From the NCBI GenBank assembly GCA_964246705.1, contig CAXTRQ010000008.1, forward strand, positions 1 through 64,000: a stretch of 64,000 nt of DNA. Reading direction: 5' to 3'. This document shows, in pieces, positions 34,617 through 43,362 of the stretch (its first letter is position 1; every line of letters starts with the position of its first letter). The position numbers were made by a program, and so were the translations under genes. The notes under the pieces were generated by a model. It did no database searches, was not told the origin of the DNA, and worked only from the letters and a program-made list of their open reading frames with translations. Source of the DNA: DASZCR01 sp964246705. Its GTDB lineage: Bacteria; Acidobacteriota; Blastocatellia; Pyrinomonadales; Pyrinomonadaceae.

Positions 34617-35054
34617 ATGGCAGACACTTCACAGACTTACGCAAACCATACGCGCTGGCATCCGCCCTTTCACTTTTTCGTTGCGCCGGTGATGCTCATC
34701 AACGTCATCTGGTCAATCGTCGTGTTTGTTAAAGACCCCGGATGGAATCGAGGTTGGTGGGTGGTCGTGTCTTTGGCTTTAGCGGTGCTTGCCTCTCTCG
34801 TCCGGCTCAATCCGTTGAAAGCGCAAGATCGGATCATCCGGCTCGAAGAACAAGTTCGCTATCAACAACTGCTTCCCGCAGACCTTGCACGACAGGCGCG
34901 AGCACTGAGCATCGGGCAGATTGTCGCTCTCCGGTTCGCTCCCGACGATGAACTGGCGAGACTGATTCGTGAGGTCACTGAAGGCCGACTGACCAAACCC
35001 GCCGAGGTCAAGCGGGCGATTCAAAGCTGGCGCGCTGATACGTTGAGAATTTGA
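34617..35054 (+). CDS. DUF6526-like membrane protein
   Basis: 145 aa, start MADTSQTYANHTRWHPPFHF at 34617 with AGAGG 7 nt upstream. The YxNHTRWHPPFHFFVAP opening followed by two adjacent helices (VMLINVIWSIVVFVKDP and WWVVVSLALAVLASLVRLNP) and a cytoplasmic helical tail (LKAQDRIIRLEEQVRYQQLL) is the pattern I associate with DUF6526. Function unknown. 42 nt downstream of the ABC exporter, probably the same transcript. Confidence 0.65.
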   Translation: MADTSQTYANHTRWHPPFHFFVAPVMLINVIWSIVVFVKDPGWNRGWWVVVSLALAVLASLVRLNPLKAQDRIIRLEEQVRYQQLLPADLARQARALSIGQIVALRFAPDDELARLIREVTEGRLTKPAEVKRAIQSWRADTLRI

Positions 35055-35088
35055 TAAAAAGTCAGGCCGCCTCTGTTTGCGTTCTTAA

Positions 35089-35153
35089 TTCTTAACGGCT
35101 TTGCATCCCTGCGTGAAAATAAGTTTCGCGCTAAGACGCAAAGCTGCTAAGAA
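35089..35153. repeat. Palindromic repeat, copy at 35.1 kb
   Basis: Arms TTCTTAACGGCTTTGC (35089-35104) and GCAAAGCTGCTAAGAA (35138-35153) pair at 14 of 16 positions with a 33-nt loop containing GCGTGAAAATAAGTTTCGCG. It lies 35 nt after the DUF6526 gene stop. Confidence 0.7.
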
Positions 35154-35271
35154 GAATAAAAGTTGAGCAAGTGAAATTTTTAGATTTCAAATCCGAAATC
35201 TTGAATCTAAAATCTCTGCCCGGCTTGCAGAGGGTCGCCCGTGTAATGCTCCTCAATCTAGAAGCGTAGAA

Positions 35272-35550
35272 TCATGAACCGCTGCCACGGCCTCCCGCTC
35301 GCTCGCTCGACGTGATGCGTACCTGTCCGCTCTGCTTCGTTTCTTCAAACTGATATTTGATTGCAGACTTTAAACGCTGCATCACAGGCACGCCTGAAGG
35401 AACCTTATCATGCACGAACATCGGCGTTTCAAAGTTTCCGTCGGCGAACGTGCGCGTGATGTGTGCTAGGTATTGCCTGATTTGGTCACGATTGGCGATG
35501 TCCCTCACATCGTTCGCTTCGACCCGAATCGTTCCGCCGTCGCTCGTCAA
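35272..35550 (-). pseudogene. Gene fragment of a conserved hypothetical family, both ends lost
   Basis: 92 codons, TTG start, overlapping the last 65 nt of the alpha/beta hydrolase gene in another frame. TIRVEANDVRDIANRDQIRQ, YLAHITRTFADGNFETPMFV, HDKVPSGVPVMQRLKSAIKY and QFEETKQSGQVRITSS read like the core of a conserved small protein. A stop lies just upstream, and after SSE the sequence becomes low-complexity (RAGGRGSGS), as if the normal C-terminus was cut off. I could not name the family, so truncation is inferred from composition. Confidence 0.4.
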
Positions 35551-36340
35551 ATAAACTTACATCCTGAAGAAAAGACAGAATCGCCGTGGTGGATGCCTGC
35601 GGCCGGTCGGTCAGAAAGATGTGGCTCGCATCAGGTAGTTTGACCAGTTTGGCGTTTGGAATTTCTTTCGCCAGAATGTCTGCGTTCGCCGCCGGAATCA
35701 GTCTGTCCGTCTCTCCATGAATGACGAGGGTCGGGACTTTGACCGAGTTCAAACGGCGATAGGCTTCCCATGCGATGATGGCCTGTAGTTGTGCCAGATA
35801 GCTCTCGCGGGTGGCGAAAGCGAGGCTTCTAACTTCGAGGTCTTCCTGAATTTTTTCGCGCGGGGTCGAGGCATCATACATATAAGGAACCATCGCCCAG
35901 AAAGCATCCGAGGGATTATCCGCCCTCGCCATCAAGACGCTGATGACTTCCGGCGCAGGCGGCACGGCATGGCGTCCGCCGCAGTTTGTAGCGCCGAGAA
36001 TCAGAGAGCGCACACGCTCCGGATATCGCAACGCCAATTCCTGCGCGATCATGCCGCCCATCGAATATCCGAAGACGTGCGCGGACTCTACTGCGGCGGC
36101 TTTGAGAACAGCCGCCGCATCGTCCGCCATCGTTGAAATCGAATACGGGCCGGGCGGAGCATCGCTACGACCGATGCCACGATTATCAAACAGTATAGTT
36201 TTGTATTCGAGAGAGAGTTCCGGTGTCGTGCGATGCCACAAATCAGATGCACAACCCAGTCCCATGATGAGCAAAAGCGGTTCGCCCGCGCCTCGCTCAT
36301 GCCAGTATATTTTTGCCCCGTCGTTCACTGTATATGGCAC
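35486..36340 (-). CDS. Alpha/beta-fold hydrolase
   Basis: 284 aa; GTG start with AGGAG 7 nt upstream. The catalytic Ser lies in FGYSMGGMIAQELALRYP, Asp in VIHGETDRLIPAANA, His in LPDASHIFLTDRP, and the oxyanion region in LLLIMGLGCASDLW. It is similar to 3-oxoadipate enol-lactonase-like hydrolases. The final ~20 residues (DERRRNDSGRSERCEGHRQS) look foreign and overlap the downstream gene fragment, so the native C-terminus may have been replaced by a deletion junction. It is divergent from the TonB receptor. Confidence 0.85.
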   Translation of the reverse strand: MPYTVNDGAKIYWHERGAGEPLLLIMGLGCASDLWHRTTPELSLEYKTILFDNRGIGRSDAPPGPYSISTMADDAAAVLKAAAVESAHVFGYSMGGMIAQELALRYPERVRSLILGATNCGGRHAVPPAPEVISVLMARADNPSDAFWAMVPYMYDASTPREKIQEDLEVRSLAFATRESYLAQLQAIIAWEAYRRLNSVKVPTLVIHGETDRLIPAANADILAKEIPNAKLVKLPDASHIFLTDRPQASTTAILSFLQDVSLFDERRRNDSGRSERCEGHRQS

Positions 36341-36492
36341 GCTGGCTCTCCTTGTAATTCTGCTGATTTATTCAACTTTGTCGCAAACAAGACGCACGAA
36401 GCGAGCCGCACACTGGAACGCGCTGGCTCGTTGAAAAAGCTTTTGCTGAGTAATTAGTTCGGGCTGGTAACAAATGCGGGCGAAGCTTTGAG

Positions 36493-36553
36493 CCGGTCGG
36501 TACAAAAGCTTGACGTTTATACGCCCCGGTGTTACTTTACCGACCGTTCGGTA
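36493..36553 (+). promoter_or_regulatory. Promoter with TetR-type operators of the TonB receptor gene
   Basis: The main operator TACCGACCGTTCGGTA (36538-36553) has 6-bp perfect arms TACCGA/TCGGTA. A half-like site CCGGTCGGTA lies at 36493-36502. Between them are TTGACG (36510-36515), 17 nt, TACTTT (36533-36538), so the operator sits on the downstream edge of the -10. The same 16-mer with one change occurs upstream of the tetR gene at 63875. The rest of the 341-bp gap (36341-36681) shows nothing else. Confidence 0.7.
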
Positions 36554-36681
36554 GCCATTATGCTCGATTCCAGGGCTTTGGTCAATTCCCTTTAAGAATT
36601 ATCACTACGAATCCCTTGGTATCCGATGTTCTGGCTGCCCCAACCGTCATCCCAAAATTTCGACCGAGGAGATTAATATCA

Positions 36682-39600
36682 ATGAGAAGCCTGACTCAGG
36701 TTTTGTTGACGGCGTTCTTCGTTTTCGTCGTCGGAGTCTCCACAGCTTTCTCGCAGGCGTCCGGCTCGACCGCCGAGTTGCGCGGGCAAGTCACAGACTC
36801 GGCGGGCGCGACGGTTCCTAATGCTTCCGTGACCCTCACCGATGTGGGCCGGGGTACGAGCCGCACCGTCACGACGGATGAAAACGGCCAGTATATCTTT
36901 CTCGCCGTGCCGCCGAGTGATTATCAATTGAAAGTTGAGGCAGCCGCTCGCAACTTCGCGGCCAGTTCGACGACCATCACTCTGACTGTCGGTCAACAGG
37001 CGAATATTCCAGTCCAACTGACGGCGGCGGGCGTGGCGGAAACCGTCAACGTGGTGGAGGGCGCGGAAGTGGTCGAGACCGACCGTACATCCCAGTCCTC
37101 CGTGATTGACGTGCGGCAAATCACCAATCTGCCCATCAGCCGGCGCAACTATCTGGACTATGCGCTGCTCACGCCCGGCGTGACGGACTCCGACAATATC
37201 GCCGACTCTTCGGATTTCCGTGTCGCGCAAACGCCGCAGTCCGGCCTCTCATTCGGGGGCAATAACGGGCGCGGCAACTACATCGCGGTCGACGGAGTGG
37301 AAACACAGCAATCGGCTGGCGGCGTGGTTCAGGTTGTCAGTCAGGAGGCCGTGCAAGAATTTCAAGTGCTGCGTAATAGCTACAACGCGGAGTTCGGCAG
37401 CGCATCGGGCGGCATCGTCAACACGGTTTCAAAGTCCGGCTCGAATCGCATCAGCGGTAGCCTCTTCGGTCTCTTCCGTAATCAACGCTTCGATGCGCGC
37501 AACGCGTTCGACTTTGCGCCCAACGGCAAATCACCGTTTAGTCGTCAGCAGTACGGCGGCTCGCTCGGCTTCCCCGTCAAACGCGACAAGACCTTCGGCT
37601 TTATTGCCCTTGAGCGCTTTCACCAGAGAGAGACTTCATTCGTTAATCTCCTCAACGACCCTTCGATTTTTCAAGTCTCTTCGTCCCAGAATGCGCTCTT
37701 TAGTTTCCTGCAAGCCGGAACTCCGTTTGCCGCCGCCGCCACTGGTTTACGCGCCGCGCTGACCACCACTGCGGCGGCCTACCCGCGCACCATTAACCTC
37801 TTCACGAGAGAGAGCGGGCAGTTTCCGTTCGACTCGAACCAGACGACATTTTCGGCGCGTCTCGATCACACGTTCAGTTCACGCGATAACGGTTACATCC
37901 GTTTCAGCGCCAACGATCAGTTTTTTGAGAATCAAGCGGCTGGCGCGCTGACTGCCGTCTCGCGCGGGCGCACGCTCGATGGCTTTAATGGCGGCGTATT
38001 GCTTTCGGAGATTCACCAGTTCAACGGGAACACAGTCAACGAACTCAAGCTTCAGTTCAACTACATACGCCAGGGCGTCTTCCCCAACGATCCTAATGGG
38101 CCGGAACTAAACATCGAAGGTTTCGGCAATTTCGGGCGCGACATCTTCCTGCCTTCGGAAACCATCGAGCGTCACTACGACGTGCTCGACAACGCGACAC
38201 ACATCATCGGCAACCATACTTTAAAGTTCGGCGGCGGCGTGCAGTCTTGGAAGGTCGGCACTAACAGCGAAACTTTTGTCGGCGGACGCTTCAACTTTAC
38301 ACCGCAAATTCCTCTCGCAAATATCATCGCGCTCAACCCCGCGCTGGGGCCGACCGTGCTCGCAAACTTGAGAACCTTTCTGACCGCCAGCAATCCGAGC
38401 CTGCTCGCTGCGCTGAATGAACCGATCAACCCGCTGCAAGCGTTCAACCTGAACTTGCCGACCGTCTATCAACAGGGCTTCGGCGACCCGGCGGCGACTT
38501 CGTGGACGGTGCGCTCCGGCGCTTATTTTCAGGATACTTGGAAAATCAGTTCAAACTTGACGCTCAACTACGGGTTGCGCTACTCGCTCAACGATGAGCC
38601 GTTCAACATTCGCACGGACAAAAATGACCTGCAACCGCGCGTCGGTTTCTCCTACGACCCGTTCTCCGATGGCAAGACCGTGATACGCGGCGGCGCGGGC
38701 ATCTTCGCCGGTACGGTCAACAACGCGGTCGCCAACGTCACCTCGGAACTTGCGGGCTTTGGTGATCCCACCGAAATCAATATCCTGCTGGCGACGGCCA
38801 CCTCGAATCCTTTAGGCTTGCCCACTTCGTTCGCCGTCTATCAAACTTTGCAAGCCCTCACCAACAACTTTTCGCGCCCCATCACGGCGGCAGACGTTTT
38901 TGCGGTTGCGCCGCCGACGACGGGAATCTTTCCCGGCTTCACTTCAACGCGCATCGTGCCCCGTTCAGGCGGCCCGCTCGAAGTACGCTTCCGCGCCGAC
39001 CCGAACTATAAAACGCCTGAGTCTTACCAAGCCAGTCTCGGCATTCAGCGCGACCTCGGCGGCGGCTTCTCGTTTGAAGCAGACTACTTGTTCGTGCGCG
39101 GTATCTACCTGACGCGCAACCGCGATATCAACGAGTTCAAGCGCACAGGCCCGGTCAACGCGCTCAATCCCGGCGGCGGGCCGACCTTCATTCGACTCAC
39201 GCTCACGCCCGGACTCTCCAGCGACTTTGTCGTGCCGAGAATCTTGCAAGATAACATTTACGAATCAAGCGCGAACTCGTTCTATCACGCCGCCACCTTT
39301 GCGATTCAACGTAGATTCGCGGACAATTTCAGCATTAACGCGCACTATACTTTCTCCAAGTCAATTGATGAGGTGACGGACTTCAACAGCGATTTCTCCG
39401 CGCAGAATCCTCTCGATGTTCGCGCTGACCGTGCGCTTTCGGCTTTCGACCAGCGTCATCGCGCGGTCTTCAGCGGCACGTTTCAAAGCCCTGCGCGCAA
39501 TAAGTTTCTCCGAGACTTCCTGTTCTCTCCCATCTTCATCGCCGGTTCGGGGCGTCCCTTCAACTTATTGCTCGGCTTCGATTCCAACGGCGACAGTCGC

Positions 39601-39924
39601 ACGCAAACAGACCGCCCCGGCACGGTCGGACGCAATACGGGTTTGGGCGATCCCTTCTACAGCTTCGACGCGCGCCTCGCACGTCGTTTCAAGGTCGGCG
39701 AGACTAAGTTTCTCGAACTGACACTCGAAGGTTTCAATCTCTTCAATCGCACCAACTTTCAAGGCGTCAATAATATCGTCGGCACACTGCCGCTGGCCGA
39801 ACGCGACCGGCTCGGCACTATCACCGCGCGCGGCGATAGCACTAAAGCCCCGACACAGCCGCTCGGTTTCACCTCGGCTGCAAACTCGCGCCAACTGCAA
39901 TTCGGTGTCCGGTTTAATTTCTGA
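36682..39924 (+). CDS. TonB-dependent receptor, Oar-like, with carboxypeptidase-regulatory domain
   Basis: 1,080 aa; AGGAG 10 nt before the ATG. Signal peptide MRSLTQVLLTAFFVFVVGVS... FSQA. Residues ~30-115 form a CarboxypepD_reg domain (GQVTDSAGATVPNASVTLTD). Plug ~125-230 (EGAEVVETDRTSQSSVIDVR, GVETQQSAGGVVQVV). The rest is a 22-strand barrel (GLFRNQRFDARNAFDF, TLNYGLRYSLNDEPF, FSFEADYLFVRG), ending RQLQFGVRFNF with the C-terminal aromatic. Such receptors import large or hydrophobic substrates across the outer membrane using TonB. The TetR operator shared with the beta-oxidation regulator suggests a lipid-like substrate. Confidence 0.92.
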   Translation: MRSLTQVLLTAFFVFVVGVSTAFSQASGSTAELRGQVTDSAGATVPNASVTLTDVGRGTSRTVTTDENGQYIFLAVPPSDYQLKVEAAARNFAASSTTITLTVGQQANIPVQLTAAGVAETVNVVEGAEVVETDRTSQSSVIDVRQITNLPISRRNYLDYALLTPGVTDSDNIADSSDFRVAQTPQSGLSFGGNNGRGNYIAVDGVETQQSAGGVVQVVSQEAVQEFQVLRNSYNAEFGSASGGIVNTVSKSGSNRISGSLFGLFRNQRFDARNAFDFAPNGKSPFSRQQYGGSLGFPVKRDKTFGFIALERFHQRETSFVNLLNDPSIFQVSSSQNALFSFLQAGTPFAAAATGLRAALTTTAAAYPRTINLFTRESGQFPFDSNQTTFSARLDHTFSSRDNGYIRFSANDQFFENQAAGALTAVSRGRTLDGFNGGVLLSEIHQFNGNTVNELKLQFNYIRQGVFPNDPNGPELNIEGFGNFGRDIFLPSETIERHYDVLDNATHIIGNHTLKFGGGVQSWKVGTNSETFVGGRFNFTPQIPLANIIALNPALGPTVLANLRTFLTASNPSLLAALNEPINPLQAFNLNLPTVYQQGFGDPAATSWTVRSGAYFQDTWKISSNLTLNYGLRYSLNDEPFNIRTDKNDLQPRVGFSYDPFSDGKTVIRGGAGIFAGTVNNAVANVTSELAGFGDPTEINILLATATSNPLGLPTSFAVYQTLQALTNNFSRPITAADVFAVAPPTTGIFPGFTSTRIVPRSGGPLEVRFRADPNYKTPESYQASLGIQRDLGGGFSFEADYLFVRGIYLTRNRDINEFKRTGPVNALNPGGGPTFIRLTLTPGLSSDFVVPRILQDNIYESSANSFYHAATFAIQRRFADNFSINAHYTFSKSIDEVTDFNSDFSAQNPLDVRADRALSAFDQRHRAVFSGTFQSPARNKFLRDFLFSPIFIAGSGRPFNLLLGFDSNGDSRTQTDRPGTVGRNTGLGDPFYSFDARLARRFKVGETKFLELTLEGFNLFNRTNFQGVNNIVGTLPLAERDRLGTITARGDSTKAPTQPLGFTSAANSRQLQFGVRFNF

Positions 39925-39946
39925 GTGACCGGCAAAGTCTGAAATT

Positions 39947-39982
39947 GAGAGGGAGAGCCAGCCAGAGGCTCTCCCTCTCTTT
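39947..39982 (+). terminator. Rho-independent-like terminator after the TonB receptor
   Basis: GAGAGGGAGAGCC (39947-39959), a 7-nt loop, then GGCTCTCCCTCTC (39967-39979) and TTTG: a perfect 13-bp stem with a short U-tract, 22 nt after the stop codon. Confidence 0.75.
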
Positions 39983-40057
39983 GATTAGCGCCGCAACTTG
40001 TTCCTCCGGCGCGTGCAATGGACGCGCTTGCCGCTCCGCATCGTGAGTAACAAAAAC

Positions 40058-40474
40058 ATGCCCGTTCCATTCATCGAATTCAAGCGCCGTCTTCGCTGGG
40101 CTGACGCAGACGCGGCTGGTCGCCTACACTTCCCGCGCATCTTCGAGATTATCGAAGAGGCCGAAAGCGAACTGCTCAGGGGCATCGAATGGCCGATGGA
40201 TGTCCGGCGCAAATCTTATGATTTCCCGCGCGTGCATCTCGAATGCCAGTTTCATCGCATGCTCGCGCTCGACGCGCCGTTTCGCCTGCGGTTCACTGTC
40301 GGCAAGCTCGGGCGCACCTCGATTCGTTACGACTATCAGGTTTTTGACGACAGTGAAGAATTAGCCATTGAAGGAACGATGACCGTCGTCGTATTGCGCG
40401 ACGGCAAGCCGACGGAAATCCCGCAGCCCTTGCGTGCCGCCCTCGACGGCGCGACATCAGGGACAGCAGAATAA
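40058..40474 (+). CDS. Acyl-CoA thioesterase, hotdog fold (YbgC/4HBT-like)
   Basis: 138 aa from MPVPFIEFKRRLRWADADAA; ribosome-binding site weak, and GTG at 40043 is an alternative start. The RLRWADADAAGRLHFPRIFE opening carries the Asp of the 4-hydroxybenzoyl-CoA thioesterase motif (normally WxDxDxxGHVNNxxY). The long hotdog helix follows (IFEIIEEAESELLRGIEWP), then strands LECQFHRMLALDAPFRLRFT and TSIRYDYQVFDDSEELAIEG. It hydrolyses short to medium acyl-CoA. First of three + strand genes with an AidB-like dehydrogenase and an MDR reductase. Confidence 0.8.
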   Translation: MPVPFIEFKRRLRWADADAAGRLHFPRIFEIIEEAESELLRGIEWPMDVRRKSYDFPRVHLECQFHRMLALDAPFRLRFTVGKLGRTSIRYDYQVFDDSEELAIEGTMTVVVLRDGKPTEIPQPLRAALDGATSGTAE

Positions 40475-40559
40475 AGGTTTTCAATTTTAGCGTCAGACCT
40501 TCGCCCCGTCGCTTTTGAGCTTTAGCTTTGCGCACAAGATACCAGATGAGGAAATTCAG

Positions 40560-42227
40560 ATGTCGCAGACAGGGTTCGCCAACCGACAGCCTGACGAGGT
40601 TTTCAATCAACCGCCGCCGCTCGAAGACTACAACTTGTTCGCGCATGACTTGCCTTTGATTGAAGCTCTGCGGCGCGAAGGCGGCGCGTGGGGCGAAGCG
40701 AAGATCAGCGAGTTCGGCGCGCTGATGGGAAGCAGCGCGACTTTACACTTGGGCGAGATGGCGAACCGTCATCCACCCACCCTGCACACGCACGACCGTT
40801 TCGGGCATCGCGTGGACGAGGTCGAGTTTCATCCGGCGTGGCACGAGTTGATGCGAGTCGGCGTCACGCACGAACACCACTCGCTGCCGTGGACGAGCGG
40901 GCGAGCGGGCGCGCATGTCGTCCGTGCTGCGCTCAATATGCTGCGGCATCAGGTGGACGAAGGCGCGAGTTGCCCGCTGACGATGACCTTCGCGGTCGTG
41001 CCGTCGCTCAAGCTTCAACCTGAATTGGCCGCAGAGTGGCTGCCGCGCGTTCTCTCGAACGAGTACGACCCGCGTGTGCGTCCGGCCTCGGAGAAACGCG
41101 GCGTCCTGTTTGGGATGGCGCTGACAGAGAAACAGGGCGGCTCGGACGTGCAGGCCAACACGACGCAAGCCGTGCCGCTCGGCGGGAAAAGCGGCGCGGG
41201 CGAAGAATATGAAATCAACGGTCACAAGTGGTTCTGCTCCGCGCCGATGTGCGATGCGTTTTTGACTCTCGCGCAGACGAGTAAGGGCTTATCATGTTTC
41301 CTGCTCCCGCGTTTGCTGCCCTCTGGCGCGCGCAACGGCTTTCAACTGCAACGTCTGAAAGACAAGCTGGGCAATCGTTCCAACGCTTCGAGCGAGGTCG
41401 AGTTTCACGGCGCGAGAGCGCGGATGGTCGGTGAAGAAGGACGCGGCGTGCCGACGATCATCGAGATGGTCAGACACACACGCCTCGACTGCGCCTTCGG
41501 CTCGGCGGCCACGATGCGCCGCGCTGTGGCAGAGGCTCTGCACCACTGCGCGCACCGCCACGCTTTCGGAAAGAAATTGTTGGAGCAACCTTTGATGCAA
41601 AACGTGCTGGCAGATTTGTGCATTGAGTCGGAGGCGGCGACGGCGTTGGCGTTGCGCCTCGCGCGCGGCTTCGACGAATCGCCGCACGACGAAGGGCAAC
41701 GTAAGTTCACGCGCCTTTCGACCGCAGTCGGTAAATACTGGATTACGAGACGCGTCGTCGCGGTCGTCGCCGAGGCGCTCGAATGCTTAGGCGGCAACGG
41801 TTATGTCGAAGAGTCTCCGCTGCCGCGTCTCTACAGGGATGCGCCGCTCAATTCAATCTGGGAAGGCTCAGGCAACGTGCAATGCCTCGAAATGCTGCGC
41901 GCCGTCAAGAAGGATGCCGCCACTTTGGAAATGACCTTGCAAGAGATTCGCACGGCACGCGGCGGGAACCGACACTTCGACAGCTTCACTGTCAGACTAG
42001 AACGCGAGTTGAGCGATTCAACCCAACTCGAAACGCGTGCGCGCCGTATCGCCGAACTTTTAGCTCTGGCCCTGCAAGGCTCGCTTCTAATTCGACACGC
42101 CCCGCCTGAAGTGGCCGAAGCTTTCTGCGCCTCGCGTCTGGCGGGCGACTCCGGTCTGGCCCTCGGGACGCTCCCCGCAGGCACGGATTTCGAGGCCATC
42201 ATTGAACGCTCTCGACCGAAGATTTGA
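40560..42227 (+). CDS. Acyl-CoA dehydrogenase, AidB-like
   Basis: 555 aa from MSQTGFANRQPDEVFNQPPP, with GAGGAA 7 nt upstream. Longer than ordinary acyl-CoA dehydrogenases (about 380 aa), which is typical of AidB. LTEKQGGSDVQANTTQA and HKWFCSAPMCDAFLTLAQTS form the FAD site; ECLGGNGYVEESPLPRLYRD and ALNSIWEGSGNVQCLEMLRA-like sequence matches the AidB/isovaleryl-type C-terminus (WEGSGN). AidB proteins bind DNA and resist alkylation, and related forms oxidise acyl-CoA. Here the context favours metabolism, but the AidB role cannot be excluded. Confidence 0.85.
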   Translation: MSQTGFANRQPDEVFNQPPPLEDYNLFAHDLPLIEALRREGGAWGEAKISEFGALMGSSATLHLGEMANRHPPTLHTHDRFGHRVDEVEFHPAWHELMRVGVTHEHHSLPWTSGRAGAHVVRAALNMLRHQVDEGASCPLTMTFAVVPSLKLQPELAAEWLPRVLSNEYDPRVRPASEKRGVLFGMALTEKQGGSDVQANTTQAVPLGGKSGAGEEYEINGHKWFCSAPMCDAFLTLAQTSKGLSCFLLPRLLPSGARNGFQLQRLKDKLGNRSNASSEVEFHGARARMVGEEGRGVPTIIEMVRHTRLDCAFGSAATMRRAVAEALHHCAHRHAFGKKLLEQPLMQNVLADLCIESEAATALALRLARGFDESPHDEGQRKFTRLSTAVGKYWITRRVVAVVAEALECLGGNGYVEESPLPRLYRDAPLNSIWEGSGNVQCLEMLRAVKKDAATLEMTLQEIRTARGGNRHFDSFTVRLERELSDSTQLETRARRIAELLALALQGSLLIRHAPPEVAEAFCASRLAGDSGLALGTLPAGTDFEAIIERSRPKI

Positions 42228-42252
42228 TTCTTACCCGTCATGGAGGAAGACA

Positions 42253-43233
42253 ATGCAAAGCGTAAGGTTTTATGAGTTCGGCAACCCTGCGGACGTGCTG
42301 CGCGTGGAAGACGTGCCACAACCCGAACCGGAAGCGAATCAAGTATTGGTGCGATTGCGCGCGCGTTCAATCAATCCTTCCGACCTGCTCACGGTGCGCG
42401 GGCTTTACGGCGCGCTGCCGAAGCTCCCCGCCACGCCCGGTCTCGAAGGCATGGGAGAAGTTGCCGCCGTCGGCGACGGAGTTAAAAATCTTCGCCCCGG
42501 TCAGCGTGTGATACCTCTCGGCGTGCAGGGCACTTGGCAGGAATACATTCTGGCCGCGAGCGCGCAACTCATCCCGATTCCTGACAGCGTCAGCGACCAG
42601 ACGGCGGCGCAGTTCGTTGTCAATCCTCTGACGGCATGGATTATGACTCTCGAAGAATTATCGCTTAAACCGGGAGAGTGGGTCTTGCAAACGGCGGCTG
42701 GCTCGACGCTCGGACGAATCGTGTTACAGATCGCCGCCTTGCGCGGCTTTAAGACCATCAACGTCGTGAGAAGGCGCGAGCAAGTAGAAGAATTAAAAGC
42801 TCTCGGCGCAGATGAATGTATCTGCACCGACGATGAAGACATCGTCGTGCGCGTCAAAGAAATCACGGGTAAGGCGGGACTCACCAAAGCGATTGACGCA
42901 GTTGGAGGCCAGACCGGAGCAGCGGTGCTGCGCGCACTGGGGCGCGGCGGCGTGATGCTCCTCTATGGGTCGCTCTCGATGCAGGCGATGCCGATTGACA
43001 GCGGGCACATGATTTTCACCACGACTACTCTGCGTGGCTTCTGGCTCGCAGAGTGGCTCCGCTCTGCTGCCCCGGAGCGGCAGCAGGCCGTTACTTCCGA
43101 CATGCTGCGCTCAATGGCGACCAACGAAATAGTGCCGCCGGTCGAAGCTGAATACCCGCTCGCCGACGTGCTCGCCGCCGCCGAGCACGCCCAGCGACCG
43201 GGACGCAGCGGCAAGGTGCTGCTCGTCGGCTGA
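42253..43233 (+). CDS. MDR-superfamily reductase, trans-2-enoyl-CoA reductase-like (MECR/QOR)
   Basis: 326 aa; GGAGG just before ATG 42253, chosen over a longer upstream frame that overlaps the dehydrogenase. No catalytic zinc ligands. RARSINPSDLLTVRGLYGAL and LPATPGLEGMGEVAAVG are MECR/quinone oxidoreductase signatures; cofactor site LQTAAGSTLGRIVLQIAALR. It uses NADPH, probably to reduce an enoyl-thioester or quinone. Converges with the zinc alcohol dehydrogenase across a palindromic repeat. Confidence 0.8.
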   Translation: MQSVRFYEFGNPADVLRVEDVPQPEPEANQVLVRLRARSINPSDLLTVRGLYGALPKLPATPGLEGMGEVAAVGDGVKNLRPGQRVIPLGVQGTWQEYILAASAQLIPIPDSVSDQTAAQFVVNPLTAWIMTLEELSLKPGEWVLQTAAGSTLGRIVLQIAALRGFKTINVVRRREQVEELKALGADECICTDDEDIVVRVKEITGKAGLTKAIDAVGGQTGAAVLRALGRGGVMLLYGSLSMQAMPIDSGHMIFTTTTLRGFWLAEWLRSAAPERQQAVTSDMLRSMATNEIVPPVEAEYPLADVLAAAEHAQRPGRSGKVLLVG

Positions 43234-43280
43234 ATGCGCTAAAGGTTATTGAAGGATTTTTAAAAGTAACTCCCAACGCT

Positions 43281-43349
43281 TTCTTAGCGGCTTTGCGCGA
43301 AGCTTTCTTCTCCGCTCGCAAAAAAAGGTTCGCGCAAAGCCGCTAAGAA
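43281..43349. repeat. Palindromic repeat, copy at 43.3 kb (perfect 21-bp arms)
   Basis: TTCTTAGCGGCTTTGCGCGA (arm 43281-43301) is exactly complementary to 43329-43349, with a 27-nt pyrimidine/A-rich loop (CTTTCTTCTCCGC...). It sits between convergent genes, 13 nt before the alcohol dehydrogenase stop, so it may serve as a bidirectional terminator. Confidence 0.8.
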
Positions 43350-43362
43350 GATTTGAAGTGGT

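Noticed and set aside
40560..42227. Pure DNA-alkylation-repair AidB
   Set aside because: The sequence is AidB-like, but neighbouring thioesterase and reductase genes point to acyl-CoA metabolism. Left as an open alternative.
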